DNA of 64,000 bases from Channallabes apus (Eukaryota > Chordata > Actinopteri > Siluriformes > Clariidae). The stretch is from assembly GCA_030522415.1 (NCBI GenBank), contig CM060109.1:39334892-39398891 (forward strand). The letters are read 5' to 3'. Numbering within the stretch: the stretch's first letter is position 1; each line of letters opens with the position of its first letter. The position numbers and the translations under genes are program-made. The notes under the pieces are model-generated. The model saw nothing but the letters and a program-made list of their open reading frames with translations. It was not told the origin of the DNA and did no database searches. Shown here one piece after another: positions 1-28,592 of the stretch.

Positions 1-237
1 ACGAGGCGAATAAGGAGCTAAACTTCAGCCGTAGAGTGAGACGCTGCGTAATAAGGCAATAAGGAGCCAAACGAATCGGAAGCTGCTTTTATTGATAAAC
101 TGCGCAGCTTTGGCCAGCGTGAACACTCCCGTTAGTAACGAGGCGAATAAGGAGCTAAACTTCAGCGGCAGAATGAGACGCTGCGCAATAAGGAGCCAAA
201 CAAACCAGAAGCTGCGAATAAGGAGCTAAACTTCAGC
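1..237. repeat. Imperfect tandem repeat, about 137-bp unit
   Basis: The motif GAATAAGGAGCTAAACTTCA recurs at about 8, 145 and 216. The first two copies sit in a longer matching block that begins ACGAGGCG at 1 and 138 and contains the shared words GAGACGCTGCG and TAAGGAGCCAAAC. It continues beyond the left edge. Confidence 0.6.
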
Positions 238-638
238 CTTGTGTGCTTAGGGGCTTCATATCTTTCGCTATAAAGTTAGAAACGGCCCTGGTTATATCTT
301 TGCCCCTTTTGGACACCTTTCATAAGGTGTAATGGCCACGAAAGACGACACGATCGATATCTGCTTTGGAACAGCCCCACTGCTAGCGCTGCTAGTTGAC
401 GGAGTAGCATCGGCCCGCATTTACATGATCTGTGTGGTCGAGTGGGTGATGCGTTCATATTACGGAGTTCGTGCTACCTTTTTTGTCGACAATTTCAACA
501 TCTTTGGATAATAACTCGAGGTTAGATTCACTTTCGTCGCTGCTTCCACTCCGAGCAAAAGATGTCTAGAGCTTTTCATCGTTTTTAAAGTCAAACAAAT
601 CGCGAGTCGATATGATATCGTTTATCGGCCCAGCCCTA
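1..638 (-). mobile_element. hAT-family element remnant (5' end near 638)
   Basis: Minus-strand reading of about 310-240 gives GKDITRAVSNFIAKDMKPLS, the segment of hAT/ZBED transposases that follows the BED finger, with stops and frame breaks around it. The minus-strand end at about 638 (TAGGGCTGGGCCGATAAACG) resembles a hAT terminal repeat. The rest runs off the left edge; the transposase is dead here. Confidence 0.55.
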
Positions 639-642
639 CTCT

Positions 643-1189
643 GCGCTATCCAGATAGTCGCGCTGCGCTGTCCACTGGGCCGTGCAGATATTTGGTTCAA
701 TCGGGAGCCATGGTTTCATCCCACTTTTGATGTGTTCAATCACACATTGTGTGATGTTTAATGTGTTCTTCACATACACTTCGACAGTGGAAAAAGACAG
801 TGCAGCAGCAGTGAGTTTGCTTACATGTGATAAAACCAACAACGAGGAGATAAAGAAGAGTAAAGAAAAAAGGTGCATCGTCTGTGGTGTGGAATTGGTT
901 TGGGAATAAGAAAAGTGATACAAATGCAATGCAATGCATGTTTTAGCAAACGGTGGAAACGCGTCAAACCTTTTACATCATCTGAAATCCAAGCATCCAA
1001 ACGAATATGGCCAAAGTAAAAAAATGCGGCAAACCTCAGCAATTCACAGTTTAAATTAAATTACATTATGTATTAATTTTTATTTATGCATTTTCAGATA
1101 CAAATTGCTATATTGTGATATATATCGTTATCAAGGTAGAAAATTGCTTCTACCGTGATAGAAGATTTTGGTTATATCGCCCACTCCTA
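643..1189 (+). mobile_element. hAT-type element with BED zinc-finger remnant
   Basis: Plus-strand 888-1035 encodes, across a frameshift, VWNWFGNKKSDTNAMQC and ANGGNASNLLHHLKSKHPNE, a BED zinc finger typical of hAT transposases. The right end at 1189 reads on the minus strand TAGGAGTGGGCGATATAACC, almost identical to the left end of the element at 45851. Left boundary uncertain. Not a host gene: the finger is broken and nothing follows it before the terminal repeat. Confidence 0.55.
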
Positions 1190-2580
1190 ATATGTATATA
1201 ATTTATTTCACTGCTACCACACAGGATGCTGTGCTGCCTGGGATTGTGGGAATAGTTTAGATTGTGCCACCTGTAGGAGCATGGAGGAACTGCAACATTA
1301 TAACCTCATTAATTAATAATTAATGTAATTAATGTAAAATAAATAAAAATAGATTTTGGAGCCAGTGTCGTGATGCATAAATTGGCTCAAGAATCGCGAT
1401 ATGCATCTGAATCTGTGTGCGTGTGAGATCATTAATTTGTAGCCATTTGTGTTTTGTTATTGATTGCATGAGTCCTCTACAGGATTTTTTTGAATATATA
1501 TATTTAACAAAAATGTTATACTATCTCTTCTAACACAGATCCGTGTGTGGGGGTGTGTGTGTGGGTGCAGCCTTATTAACTGGCCATGCACAACTGCTAG
1601 CTGTTAGCTGAATGTGCTGTACCACTGTGCTTAAGGTCAAGATAGACTCATGCTCTCTTCAGTTCAGATTGGATTTTCTTTCAAAGGGTTTATGGAAAGA
1701 TAAAGTCTGTAAAACATATAGTAATAGCAGAATGTGTTTTGACCTGCCGTTTAAGATTCTCAAGCAGAAACAGTAAGAGGAGTCCTGTTTGTGAAAAAGC
1801 TCCCTGTTCATTCTTAGTGACTGTGTCAAGACCACCATCAAGAGTTTTTCTTTTTCATTTCTTTGTTTTTACTATCTGGCATCCAGACTTCCACTGCTCA
1901 AGAGTATTGCTGCAGGAGTTATGTTTATTTTGCTGGCTGTATGTCCACAGAAGACAAAGTGCACTCCATATGGTGATCTGTCGATAATGTGTCATGACTT
2001 GGTTCATGTCTCAATGCTCCATGATAACATTTTGAATAGGGGTGACGCTAGGATTTTATTTATTTATTAATTCTTTTTAATCAGGGCCCCAAAGGGACCA
2101 CACTTCATGCATGTTTTTGGTCATTCCTTGTTGTCATTGCCTCTACAGCTTTGAGCAAGGACTTGCATTACTGAATATATTTAGCAAATTATTTGCTTTT
2201 AAAGCTTCTAAGTACAAAAAGTGCTTGAACATTCATTGAATATTGATAAATATTCATTGTTTTGTACTGTGCTTAGAAAACATATAGAACAATATTTAAA
2301 AGAAAATGTGTAATAACAAGTGCTCTAAGCACACAACCAGGTTATGTATAGTAATCCAGTATATACACCTATAATGAGCACAAAATTTCAGCAATGACAG
2401 CGTCATGGCCAAAATGTTATTTTCAGATTACTTCAGATGGTGAAGCCTGTCCCTGTTAAGCTCACGTGTTTAAGTTGAACAAATAGTTTAAATGCAACAT
2501 AGTTAGCTACCAACTAATTTTTGACAAACTGAAGTGACCACACTTTCACACATTAGGGCTAACCAATGTGACTTACCGTT
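1190..2580. other. abi2 intron 1 sequence, nothing recognised
   Basis: AT-rich non-coding DNA with short ORFs only and no protein similarity I can recognise. Presumed intron 1 of abi2. Confidence 0.6.
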
Positions 2581-2620
2581 AGTGCTTAATCCAAAGTATG
2601 TATATGTGTATATGCAGTGA

Positions 2621-2624
2621 GTGC

Positions 2625-2666
<42 letters not shown>

Positions 2667-2700
2667 TTTTATTTTTATTTTTTTTTTTTTTTAATTTCTA
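2621..2700. repeat. GT/AT microsatellite followed by poly(T)
   Basis: Alternating GTGTGT, then TATATA, then T-rich runs interrupted by single A bases. Confidence 0.8.
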
Positions 2701-2734
2701 TTTCTATTTATAGATTATTTCTTTTGTTTCTTGT

Positions 2735-2845
2735 TATTTGCACAAAGTAGGAGCGGTTCAGGATACATTTCACTGCGTGTTGTACTTGTATAACTATGCA
2801 TGTGACAAATAAAGAATCTTGAATCTTGAATCTTGAATCTTGAAT
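2735..2845 (+). mobile_element. LINE/SINE 3' tail with (TCTTGAA)n
   Basis: A 3' end ending TGACAAATAAAGAATCTTGAA followed by about four TCTTGAA units (2814-2845), a common 3' tail type of fish LINEs. 5' part missing or unrecognised. Strand inferred from the tail orientation. Confidence 0.5.
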
Positions 2846-2846
2846 A

Positions 2847-4140
2847 CACAGTGGTGTGAAAAACTATTTGCCCCCTTCCTGATTTCTTATTCTTTTGCAT
2901 GTTTGTCACACTTAAATGTTTCTGCTCACCAAAAACCGTTAACTATTAGTCAAAGATAACATAATTGAACACAAAATGCAGTTTTTAAATGAAGGTTTAC
3001 GTTATTAAGGGAGAAAAAAAACTCCAAATCTACATGGCCCTGTGTGAAAAAGTGATTGCCCCCCTTGTTAAAAAATAACTTAACTGTGATTTATCACACC
3101 TGAGTTCAATTTCTGTAGTCACCCCCAGGCCTGATTACTGCCACACCTGTTTCAATCAAGAAATCACTTAAATAGGAGCTACCTGACACAGAGAAGTAGA
3201 CCAAAAGCACCTCAAAAGCTAGACACCATGCCAAGATCCAAAGAAATTCAGGAACAAATGAGAACAAAAGTAATTGAGATCTATCAGTCTGGTAAAGGTT
3301 ATAAAGCAATTTCTAAAGCTTTGGAACTCCAGCGAACCACAGTGAGAGCCATTATTCACAAATGGCAAAAACATGGAACAGTGGTGAACCTTCCCAGGAG
3401 TGGCCGGCCGACCAAAATTACCCCAAGAGCGCAGAGACAACTCATCCGAGAGGCCACAAAAGACCCCAGGACAACATCTAAAGAACTGCAGGCCTCACTT
3501 GCCTCAATTAAGGTCAGTGTTCACGACTCCACCATAAGAAAGAGACTGGGCAAAAACGGCCTGCATGGCAGATTTCCAAGGCGCAAACCACTTTTAAGCA
3601 AAAAACATTAAGGCTCGTCTCAATGTTGCTAAAAAACATCTCAATGATTGCCAAGACTTTTGGGAAAATACCTTGTGGACCGACGAGACAAAAGTTGAAC
3701 TTTTTGGAAGGAGCGTGTCCCGTTACATCTGACGTAAAAGTAACACAGCATTTCAGAAAAAGAACATCATACCAACAGTAAAATATGGTGGTGGTAGTGT
3801 GATGGTCTGGGGTTGTTTTGCTGCTTCAGGACCTGGAAGGCTTGCTGTGATAGATGGAACCATGAATTCTACTGTCTACCAAAAAATCCTGAAGGAGAAT
3901 ATCCGGCCATCTGTTCGTCAACTCAAGCTGAAGCGATCTTGGGTGCTGCAGCAGGACAATGACCCAAAACACACCAGCAAATCCACCTCTGAATGAAAAC
4001 AACTAAAGAGATTTAAAGTTACTGCAGTTGGGTTAAGAATGTTCCTACAAACTATTAAAACCTGGAATGATTGTGCTGAACCGTCAAGTTCACAGAAGAA
4101 ATGTTGGATCAAATTAAGAGTGGATACCACCTAAACATGT
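2847..4140 (+). mobile_element. Tc1/mariner-family transposon, 3' end degraded
   Basis: Starts with a typical fish Tc1 terminal sequence (CAGTGGTGTGAAAAACTATT at about 2849), followed by a transposase pseudogene. After about 4000 the sequence no longer follows the family and no matching right terminal repeat is seen, so the element is incomplete. Confidence 0.8.
3228..3998 (+). pseudogene. Tc1-like transposase pseudogene
   Basis: Begins MPRSKEIQEQMRTKVIEIYQ with the N-terminal paired-like helix-turn-helix (KGYKAISKALEL, TTVRAIIHKW) and the GRPTKITPRAQR hook, then the DDE domain (LWTDETKVELFG, VMVWGCFAASGPG, LQQDNDPKHTSK). Broken by a frameshift near 3606, an in-frame TGA at 3730-3732 and early termination at about 3996, so the last catalytic acidic residue is lost. 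Cannot encode active transposase. Confidence 0.88.
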
Positions 4141-4249
4141 GGTGAATTTGCACTGCAAAAAAAAAAAAGACAGTAAAAATTGCAGCTAAGTTTAATAATA
4201 AAATTAAAACTCTTTCCACATGCACAATGTGACTGGAAAATTACAGGAT

Positions 4250-4610
4250 TCAGCATCCTGGTAAAACAACTGTGTGGCCATAAGAAAAACACTTGCTTTT
4301 GATGAGAAACAGCTTCAATTTAGAAGAATTAAGATAGGACTTCGAAGCAATGGAAGTATGGGGTTGCTTCAGTTGGTCAGGTCAGGGTCAACAATATGAT
4401 GTTGCAATAAAATAAGGTTAGCCAAGCACCTGAATTCACTGAATGACCATGATGACCTCTCATTTTTTTTCTTCTTTCGTAATGGCATGGACACATTCCC
4501 CAATTTAACTTGTAAAAGAATTCTTGGTTCTGGGAACATGAGGAATCATTCTCACACATGACTAAGCCACCACTTCATACAAGGCTGGGACATCCTAAGA
4601 AAATAAATTT
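4250..4610 (+). mobile_element. Second Tc1-like transposase fragment
   Basis: Plus-strand frames contain MEVWGCFSWSGQG near 4350 and EHEESFSHMT near 4535-4560, which correspond to the WGCFSWSG and REHEESFSHMTWPP segments of a different fish Tc1 subfamily. Strongly decayed, no terminal repeats identified. Confidence 0.55.
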
Positions 4611-21715
<17,105 letters not shown>

Positions 21716-21920
21716 AGCTTGAAACTGTGGTCCGCATTAAAGCTAGCACAGATGGAGCTAGCTTCACACAGACAGCTGTTACAGCAAATGGATTAGATCA
21801 AATGTTCACACAGGAGTGATGGTCATTTGTGACGAGATCAAATTCCAGTGGTCAAAATTATGGCACTCTGTGTTAGCTTTTCACCACGGACTGAGGGGAA
21901 GATATGCAATATTATAGGAT

Positions 21921-21942
21921 AATAAAACATACTAACAATAAA
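21921..21942 (+). promoter_or_regulatory. Candidate polyadenylation signals of abi2
   Basis: Two AATAAA hexamers at 21921-21926 and 21937-21942, about 210 nt after the stop. Further AATAAA motifs occur downstream, for example near 22914, so a longer 3' UTR is equally possible. Confidence 0.35.
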
Positions 21943-22793
21943 ATCCTGTTACTCTTATGGTGGATGAAGGATTTGCAGCACAACCACTATTTTTATGTTT
22001 GACTAAAAAGAAAAGATATGAAGTAGCTTTGTGTTTGAAGAAGAGATTTATATTCTAAAAATACCAGTGCTGAAAACAGAAATCTCTCTATTTTTGCAGA
22101 AATTGCATATTTCATTCTCAACAGATGTCTTGGAAATAGAACCATAGGTTTACATAGGTTTTATTGAAAAGTGTTTATAAGGAGAAAATTCAGCATCCAT
22201 AATCCCTAGAAGAGCAGTTGAAAAATGTTGAAGGAGCAACAGAATGTTCAAGCATGAATAATGCAGGGGAAAGTCAGAAGATCTCTTTATGCATTTGTAA
22301 ACTGCTTGAAATGTGTGTACTAATGGATTTAATTGCTTAACTGGGACTCGTTAGCTGATAGGAGTTAGTCCTCACATAATTAACTCCCTGATCTGCCATT
22401 TATAGTAACTAGATTTTAGGTAATATTTCAACCCAGGGTATAGAGGATGAAGTTTCACTTTGAACAGCATTTTCTATGAGATGAAAATTTTGCTTAATGT
22501 TCTTGTAATAACAAAGTAGTAATAATGGAAGTAACCGAGGAGTAACAATGGAAACAAATACTCCTAATTTACAGAGAGGTGCTCCTAGCCTAAGGGGAGT
22601 GGAATTATTAAACTTGCAACCTTAAATGTTTTTTTCTTCTTCCCCCGAACAGTGTTAAAATTACAGATTCAGATTCAGACAGATTACACTCAAACATCTT
22701 GGGAGCAAATCATTACCAACACTGTGGTAAGAAATTGGGGAAACCCCAAAGTATTTAGTATGGTAGAGTACAACACACTTTTTTTTTCTTTTT

Positions 22794-22795
<2 letters not shown>

Positions 22796-22842
<47 letters not shown>

Positions 22843-22845
22843 ATG
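22796..22845. repeat. (AT)n microsatellite
   Basis: About 20 AT units followed by ATGTATGTATATGT, downstream of the abi2 stop. Confidence 0.9.
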
Positions 22846-22920
22846 TATTATTTAGTGACACTAATAAACTAGCTAAGTTGATATGATGTGTAGTGCTACA
22901 TAAATTGCATGTTCAATAAA

Positions 22921-25320
22921 ACAGAATTTTTTTTTTACTTAATATTCTTTTTTTTTTTCCTTTACCTTTTCATTTAATTAAAAAAAGTTAATTTCTCAGC
23001 AATAGTTTATGCTCTTGCTAAAAAATTTCCAAAGTGTGATTTTTGCAGTCTGGTGCCAGTGAAGCGTACACAGTTGTGCGTGTGTATATAATTTTTTTTG
23101 TGCCATATTGTAACAATGAAATGCTTATGTAATGCCTGACAATTCTGCTCACCATCATACTTCATCCAAGACTTGGCTGACTCAAGATTTAGCTGATGTT
23201 CAGCTCTGGATTACAGCAGGGATGAGTAATGTTTTACACATCATGATGTTCAGATTGTGTATTAATAGGAAAGAAGGAGTAAGGTTTAGGAGCAATAAAA
23301 TGGCAGCACAGTTCTATTCCTTGTAAGGACCTGCAATAATACCTGTAGAAAGGTTGTGTTTTTAAAGAGGAAAATTTTGTATTTGAGTGGTATTGAAAGC
23401 ACATGGTTTTGTGGATGGGATAAAAGCTGCTGTGTTTATGCAAGCAGGCATATTTATATTTGAGATTGGGGAGTTACTGTCTCTAAACCGAACATAACAC
23501 CAAGACTCACTTTAGTTTTGCAGTTTCCAAAGATTAAAAAAATAGATTTAAAAAAATTGTTGTGCATTGAATGCAGGTATATGAACAACAGTGTATATAG
23601 AAATATATATAGTTCTATTTCCATATGTGTGAGAGTACAAGTGTAATGTAGTGCTGCAGTTTTCCCTCTACAGTGTGCTTATGAAGTAAATTAATTTGCT
23701 TTAATGTGCATGCTGCTTTTCTGTACATTTGTTCACATTTGAGTAATTGTGCTGTTGTAGGACCTTTCACTCTTTACTTGGCCAGCATTCAATCTGCTCT
23801 GAAGCGAAAAAACATTTAAAAAAAAAACACGAAAAAGTGTGATAAATGTCACAAACACCACTGAACACAAGACTATAAAATGGGACCACTTAAGGTTATA
23901 GCTCACTCTTGGTGACATCATCCAGACCAAAAAGGAAACGAGAACAAAGGCATGAGGATAAATTGTATGATAATAAAACGATTTAATATGATCATTTTTG
24001 GCTGTATTTTATTTACCAACTAAATACTATGAAAATGATTTCCTTAATATTTCTGTGAAAAAGAAGTAATTCTCCATAATGAGGGAGAATGATGATTACA
24101 GAAAGAAAAATGGCTGATTAGTTTACAGCACAATGCTGTTTTGCTAGGTGGTTCTGACGTGTATTACCAAGTCAGTAAAATTAAACATTATGGATTTCCA
24201 TGTTACTTTCTAAACAACAAAAGGAAAAAAATGTTAAGGAAGGACATTAAGGGGTGAATTAGGATTTTCCTGCAGACGCTCCAGAAGAACCTGTGGCAGA
24301 TTGTCCAACATGCTTAGTAAAACTGCTCTTTATGGAATTTTATTATTTCTGCATAGAATTTATATATACTTACTATAAATTAACCTTGTCTTTTTTTGTA
24401 TTTTTTTTTTTTTATGGAATTCATTTATACTGTTAAATGTAGATCCTGTTAAAATGTGTTTCTTAGCGAACCCATACATAATTTTAGATTAAGCTCCATA
24501 TTGTTAGAAACTGCAAGTCAGAACTGTTCTGGTGTGTCAGCTGAAATGTGATACTGTTCTAAAAGGACACTGATAGGACCAAGTATAGAATTAAATCAGA
24601 TACTGACTCAGTAAAAGCTGTACTCTGTATCTGATTAGTATGTCAAACATGGTTTATATGAGAATATGAAAACTTTCAAGTTAAATACTTAAACTACAAA
24701 AACTTTGTTTCCACAGATAACGCTTTAATCAGTATAATTCTTACATTCCCAACTGATGATCAGATGCACTGATAAAGCTCATGGGGAATAGCTTTATCTC
24801 TGAACTGCTCACAGTTATAATTTCAATGTGTTATACACTGCAATTTTACAGTCACAAACCATCAATTAACTTTATCTCCATGCTTTCTGAACATCATTAT
24901 TATTTAAAAGAATATAAGCTATAAGAATTCTTTTGATGGCTTAGCATTTAATGAATACAGACATTTTTGTATCTTTTTGTAAAAATAGTATTGTGCTGAT
25001 GTGCCAAACAAGGAATATGCAATAGATGGTGTAGTAACACTGTGTGGTATTATCTGGGAAATTCCTAAAAGTATTGCATGTATTCTATGCTTTGGTAGGA
25101 ATGAGGAATATTTGTCATTCTCATACTGCACATTTCTCACCTACCTTAGAAATGTGTAGGCCCCCCTCATCCCCAAAGCCAAAATAGCTTTGACCCAACC
25201 AGACATGGACTCCACAATACATCTGAGGGCATATCACTTTATTCATTCCCCAGAGCAGTTTGTTCAGTGTGTCAGCGCGCATTATCCTGGTGAAAGAGAG
25301 AACTGTTTTTATGAAGTGTG
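22921..25320. other. Intergenic or distal abi2 3' UTR
   Basis: AT-rich DNA without recognisable genes; poly(T) runs near 22928, 22950 and 24403. Nothing else supported. Confidence 0.5.
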
Positions 25321-25327
25321 TGTACTC

Positions 25328-26190
25328 TAAATTTGAATATCATCAGCAAAACAATGGAAGGCGATTTTATGCTTCCTGAAAATGGACCCCAATGGAAGCA
25401 TATACAGTGAGAAGAAAATTGGACCTAAAATGGAGCCTTGTGGTACCCCACAGCCAAGAGAAGACAGTGAAGATGAATACTTCCCTAGATGGACTGAGAA
25501 ACTCCTGTCTGACAGACATGATTGGAACCATTTAAGAACAGAACCTTTAATTCCAACACATGTCTCGAGGCGTGATAAAAGGACGTTATGATCTACTGTG
25601 TCAAAAGCTGCAGTCAGGTCCAATAAAACCAGAATGTCAGAATCACCAGAGTCTGCTGCTAAAAGAAAATCGTTAAACACTCTTATGAGAGCAGTTTCAG
25701 TGCTATGTCGTGCCTTAAAACCAGACTGAAATTTTTCAGAGATCCCATTAAAATCAAGGTGTGCCTGTAACTGATTATAAACAACCTTTTCTAAAACTTT
25801 TGATAAAAAGGGGAGCTTAGAAATGGGCCTGAAGTTAGAAAGAACAGAGTGATTCAGATTGCTTTTTAATCAGCGGTTGTACTACAGCATGTTTAAAAGC
25901 AGCTGGAACACAACCGGACATCAAAGATGAATTAATTAAGTCCACAATGTATGGTCCGATGGAATTCAATACATCCTTGCAAAGGCGTGGTGGAATGGTG
26001 TCAAAGGGACAAAAAGATGGCCGCAGATGCTTAATTATTTCACTTAGGGTAGAGAGAGAAACTGGTTCAAACTGTTGAAAAACAGCTTGGCAAGTAGAAG
26101 AAATGGAGGGGTCTAAAACAGAGGTAAATGGTACACATCTGGCATTTGAAATTTTATCTTTAAAAAAGTGAAGAAATTGTTCACAAAGTG
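25328..26190 (-). mobile_element. LINE reverse-transcriptase fragment (same group as 17978-19700)
   Basis: Minus-strand ORF 25680-25327 shows LVLLDLTAAFDTVDHNVLL, CGVPQGSILGPIFFSLYMLP and HCFADDIQI, RT domains A to C with FADD at the active site. Further decayed coding sequence of the same strand continues to about 26190. Both ends are missing, so it is a dead internal fragment. Confidence 0.75.
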
Positions 26191-26910
26191 CAGGTCATCA
26201 ATTTACATATAGAAAGACGGAGTTTCTTTTCTACAGGATCAGAACAGCCTGGCTAATCTTGGCTTCCCCACACACATCAATGGGCCTCGGGTACCCTTGA
26301 TCCTGTATCTGGTTGACTGTTTGGCCTTGCTTGCCACAACTTTTTGTAGGTAATGCCCACTCCCTACTGGGAATTCCCCACACAACTCACTGTTTTGGGA
26401 ATGCTCTGACCCAGCTCTCAGGTTATTGGTTACAGTATATGTTATTGGTTCTCCAAATTCTGATTGCCTTTGTCTGGATGTTTGGACCAACTTTTTTTTT
26501 TTTTTTTTTTTTACATACAGTACACTTGTTAGTCCTCACAGTGAGAGGTTTTATACCATTACTCTCTTCAGAATGTAATAAAAAAATAAATAAAAACTAA
26601 TGATCATGATATAACCTTCTCAAACTCATTGCACTGTTACTCTTTTATTACATATTTTCCAGCTTTTTTTAAATTTAATTATTAAAAAAAAAAAAAATTA
26701 ATAAAAAGACCAATAGTTCTGAAGGGCACTGAGCTGCTGAAATAAGACCACCATTAGTTTAAACCATAAAATCCTCAGGCAAGTCACAGGGCTTTCATTA
26801 ACACTGTAGGATGTGCATTGTGTGGTTAATTGCAGCTTGGGCAGCTCTTTGATGGTCTGACTGCAGGCTGCCTTTCATTCTCATACACAGATGTGGAACT
26901 GAATGAAGAG
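26191..26910. other. Intergenic, upstream of spp2
   Basis: Contains a stretch at about 26335-26430 resembling a repeat common in teleost genomes (GGGAATTCCCCACACAACTC, then GAATGCTCTGACCCAG), and a T18 run near 26491-26512. No promoter motif I can support for spp2. Confidence 0.4.
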
Positions 26911-26980
26911 ATGAGATTCAGCAAGATGGGAAAAACTAGATCAACTTTGATTATGCTTATTTTCCTGCACTGCGTCTCAG
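26911..26980 (+). CDS. spp2: spp2 exon 1 (signal peptide)
   Basis: Start codon and signal peptide, ending one base into a Gly codon before donor gtaggt. Two in-frame ATGs (26911 and 26926) are candidates; the second has A at -3 and G at +4. Confidence 0.75.
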
Positions 26981-28332
26981 GTAGGTTAGGTATTTTCTTG
27001 CACTGCATCTTAGGTAGTGAATCATATTTTATGTATATGTATAGCAGCTTTGGACAGATTAAAACTGCTAAGTATGCATAACTGCAAAGCCGAAGTTTCT
27101 TAGCATTTTTTAAATTATCACTTATACTCAATATGTATTATGATAAAAGTTTGGTAACACATTTTACCAGCAAAACATTAGTGTTGCATTTAAAAATAAA
27201 TGTTTGGTGAAATTACTTTTTATTTATTTTATTAAATATATATATTTTTTAAATTGTTAACCTGAAAATAGGGGAGAAAAAAAAGGAAATAAAATATTTA
27301 AAAATTTACTTTTGAGAATTAAAAAGAACATAAAATAAGTGAAGTGATTTGAAGGCATATGCAGTTACTAAATCAAAGTCTTATTTAACAATAAACTTAA
27401 ATGAGGAAATGAGATTTACACCATCACTGAGGTTTAATAATCAACTAACATTAATAATTAACAACTGATGAGAGGGATTTGTAAGGGGGGGAAAACTTAG
27501 TATTTTGAAAGTATGAGAAACTTAAGCAAATGTAAGCGTGCTAACTGACAATCAATAAATTTGGTTTAAAAAGGCATAAACAAAAAGCACTTTAAAAAAC
27601 TTAACAAGAGTAATTTTAGAAATTGAGGCAGCGCGGTGGCTTAGTGGTTAGAACTGTAGCCTCGGACCTCCAGGTTCAGGGTTCGAGTCCTGCCTCGGTT
27701 CTGTTTGCATTTCACTCTGTACTTGGTGGGTTTCCTCTCACAGTCTAAAGAAATGGAGATTAGGTTAGGTGTTCCCAAATTGCTCGCTGTGTGTGCCTTG
27801 TTATGAAAAAGTAATCCATAAAGAACCCTAAAACATGCGATCTTTCTTCTGTACAATGAATTTCGTTGTTTCTCTGCAAACATAATGCAAATTATCCTCA
27901 TTTTACAGGATGGACTCTGTGGAATATTAATCTTGTTGCAGACTCGGCATTATCAGCTTCTGTTGCTAAAATTAATGAAAGATCTGTTACCTTCAACTTG
28001 TACAAGGCAACATACCAGGCTGTTAGTCAGGTAATGTTATTGTATTGGCTGAATTTGAAGATAAATCTGAAATATACATAGAATCAAGAGATGAATACAG
28101 GGTGCCAATAAATCTTGTAAGGTGAACAGCAGAAGGATTAAGGGGTTGAGGGCTTTAATCATTCGTGTGTGTGTGTGTGTGTGTGTGTTCTGTATGTGTG
28201 TGTGTGTGTGTGTAGATACAGACAGTGTACACACACACACAGACAGTGTACACACACACACAGACAGTGTACACACACGCACAGTGTACACACACAGTGT
28301 ACACACACACACACACAGTGTACGCACACAGT

Positions 28333-28374
<42 letters not shown>

Positions 28375-28402
28375 ACACACACACACAGTGTACGCACACA
28401 GT

Positions 28403-28440
<38 letters not shown>

Positions 28441-28550
28441 TGTACACACACACACAGTACACACAGACAGACCGTACAGTGTGTGTACGTGTGTGTGTGT
28501 ACAGTCTGTGTGTGTGTATGTACAGTACAGTGTACTGTATGTATGTACTG

Positions 28551-28592
<42 letters not shown>

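Larger units (their letters stand above)
21716..22920 (+). other. abi2 3' UTR candidate
   Basis: Non-coding DNA directly after the abi2 stop, with no ORF resembling a protein and several candidate AATAAA signals. It includes an (AT)n microsatellite at about 22796-22835. The actual cleavage site is not determinable from sequence alone. Confidence 0.5.

Noticed and set aside
643..1189. Host ZBED-type zinc-finger gene
   Set aside because: The finger is frameshifted, isolated and ends in a transposon terminal repeat shared with another copy at 45851.
3228..3996. Domesticated Tc1 transposase gene
   Set aside because: Frameshift, internal stop and a missing catalytic residue, with no splice structure; a plain pseudogene explains it.
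27637..27690. Functional tRNA gene
   Set aside because: A and B boxes are good, but no cloverleaf acceptor stem is evident and the body is shared with the 60163 repeat, so it is a SINE head.
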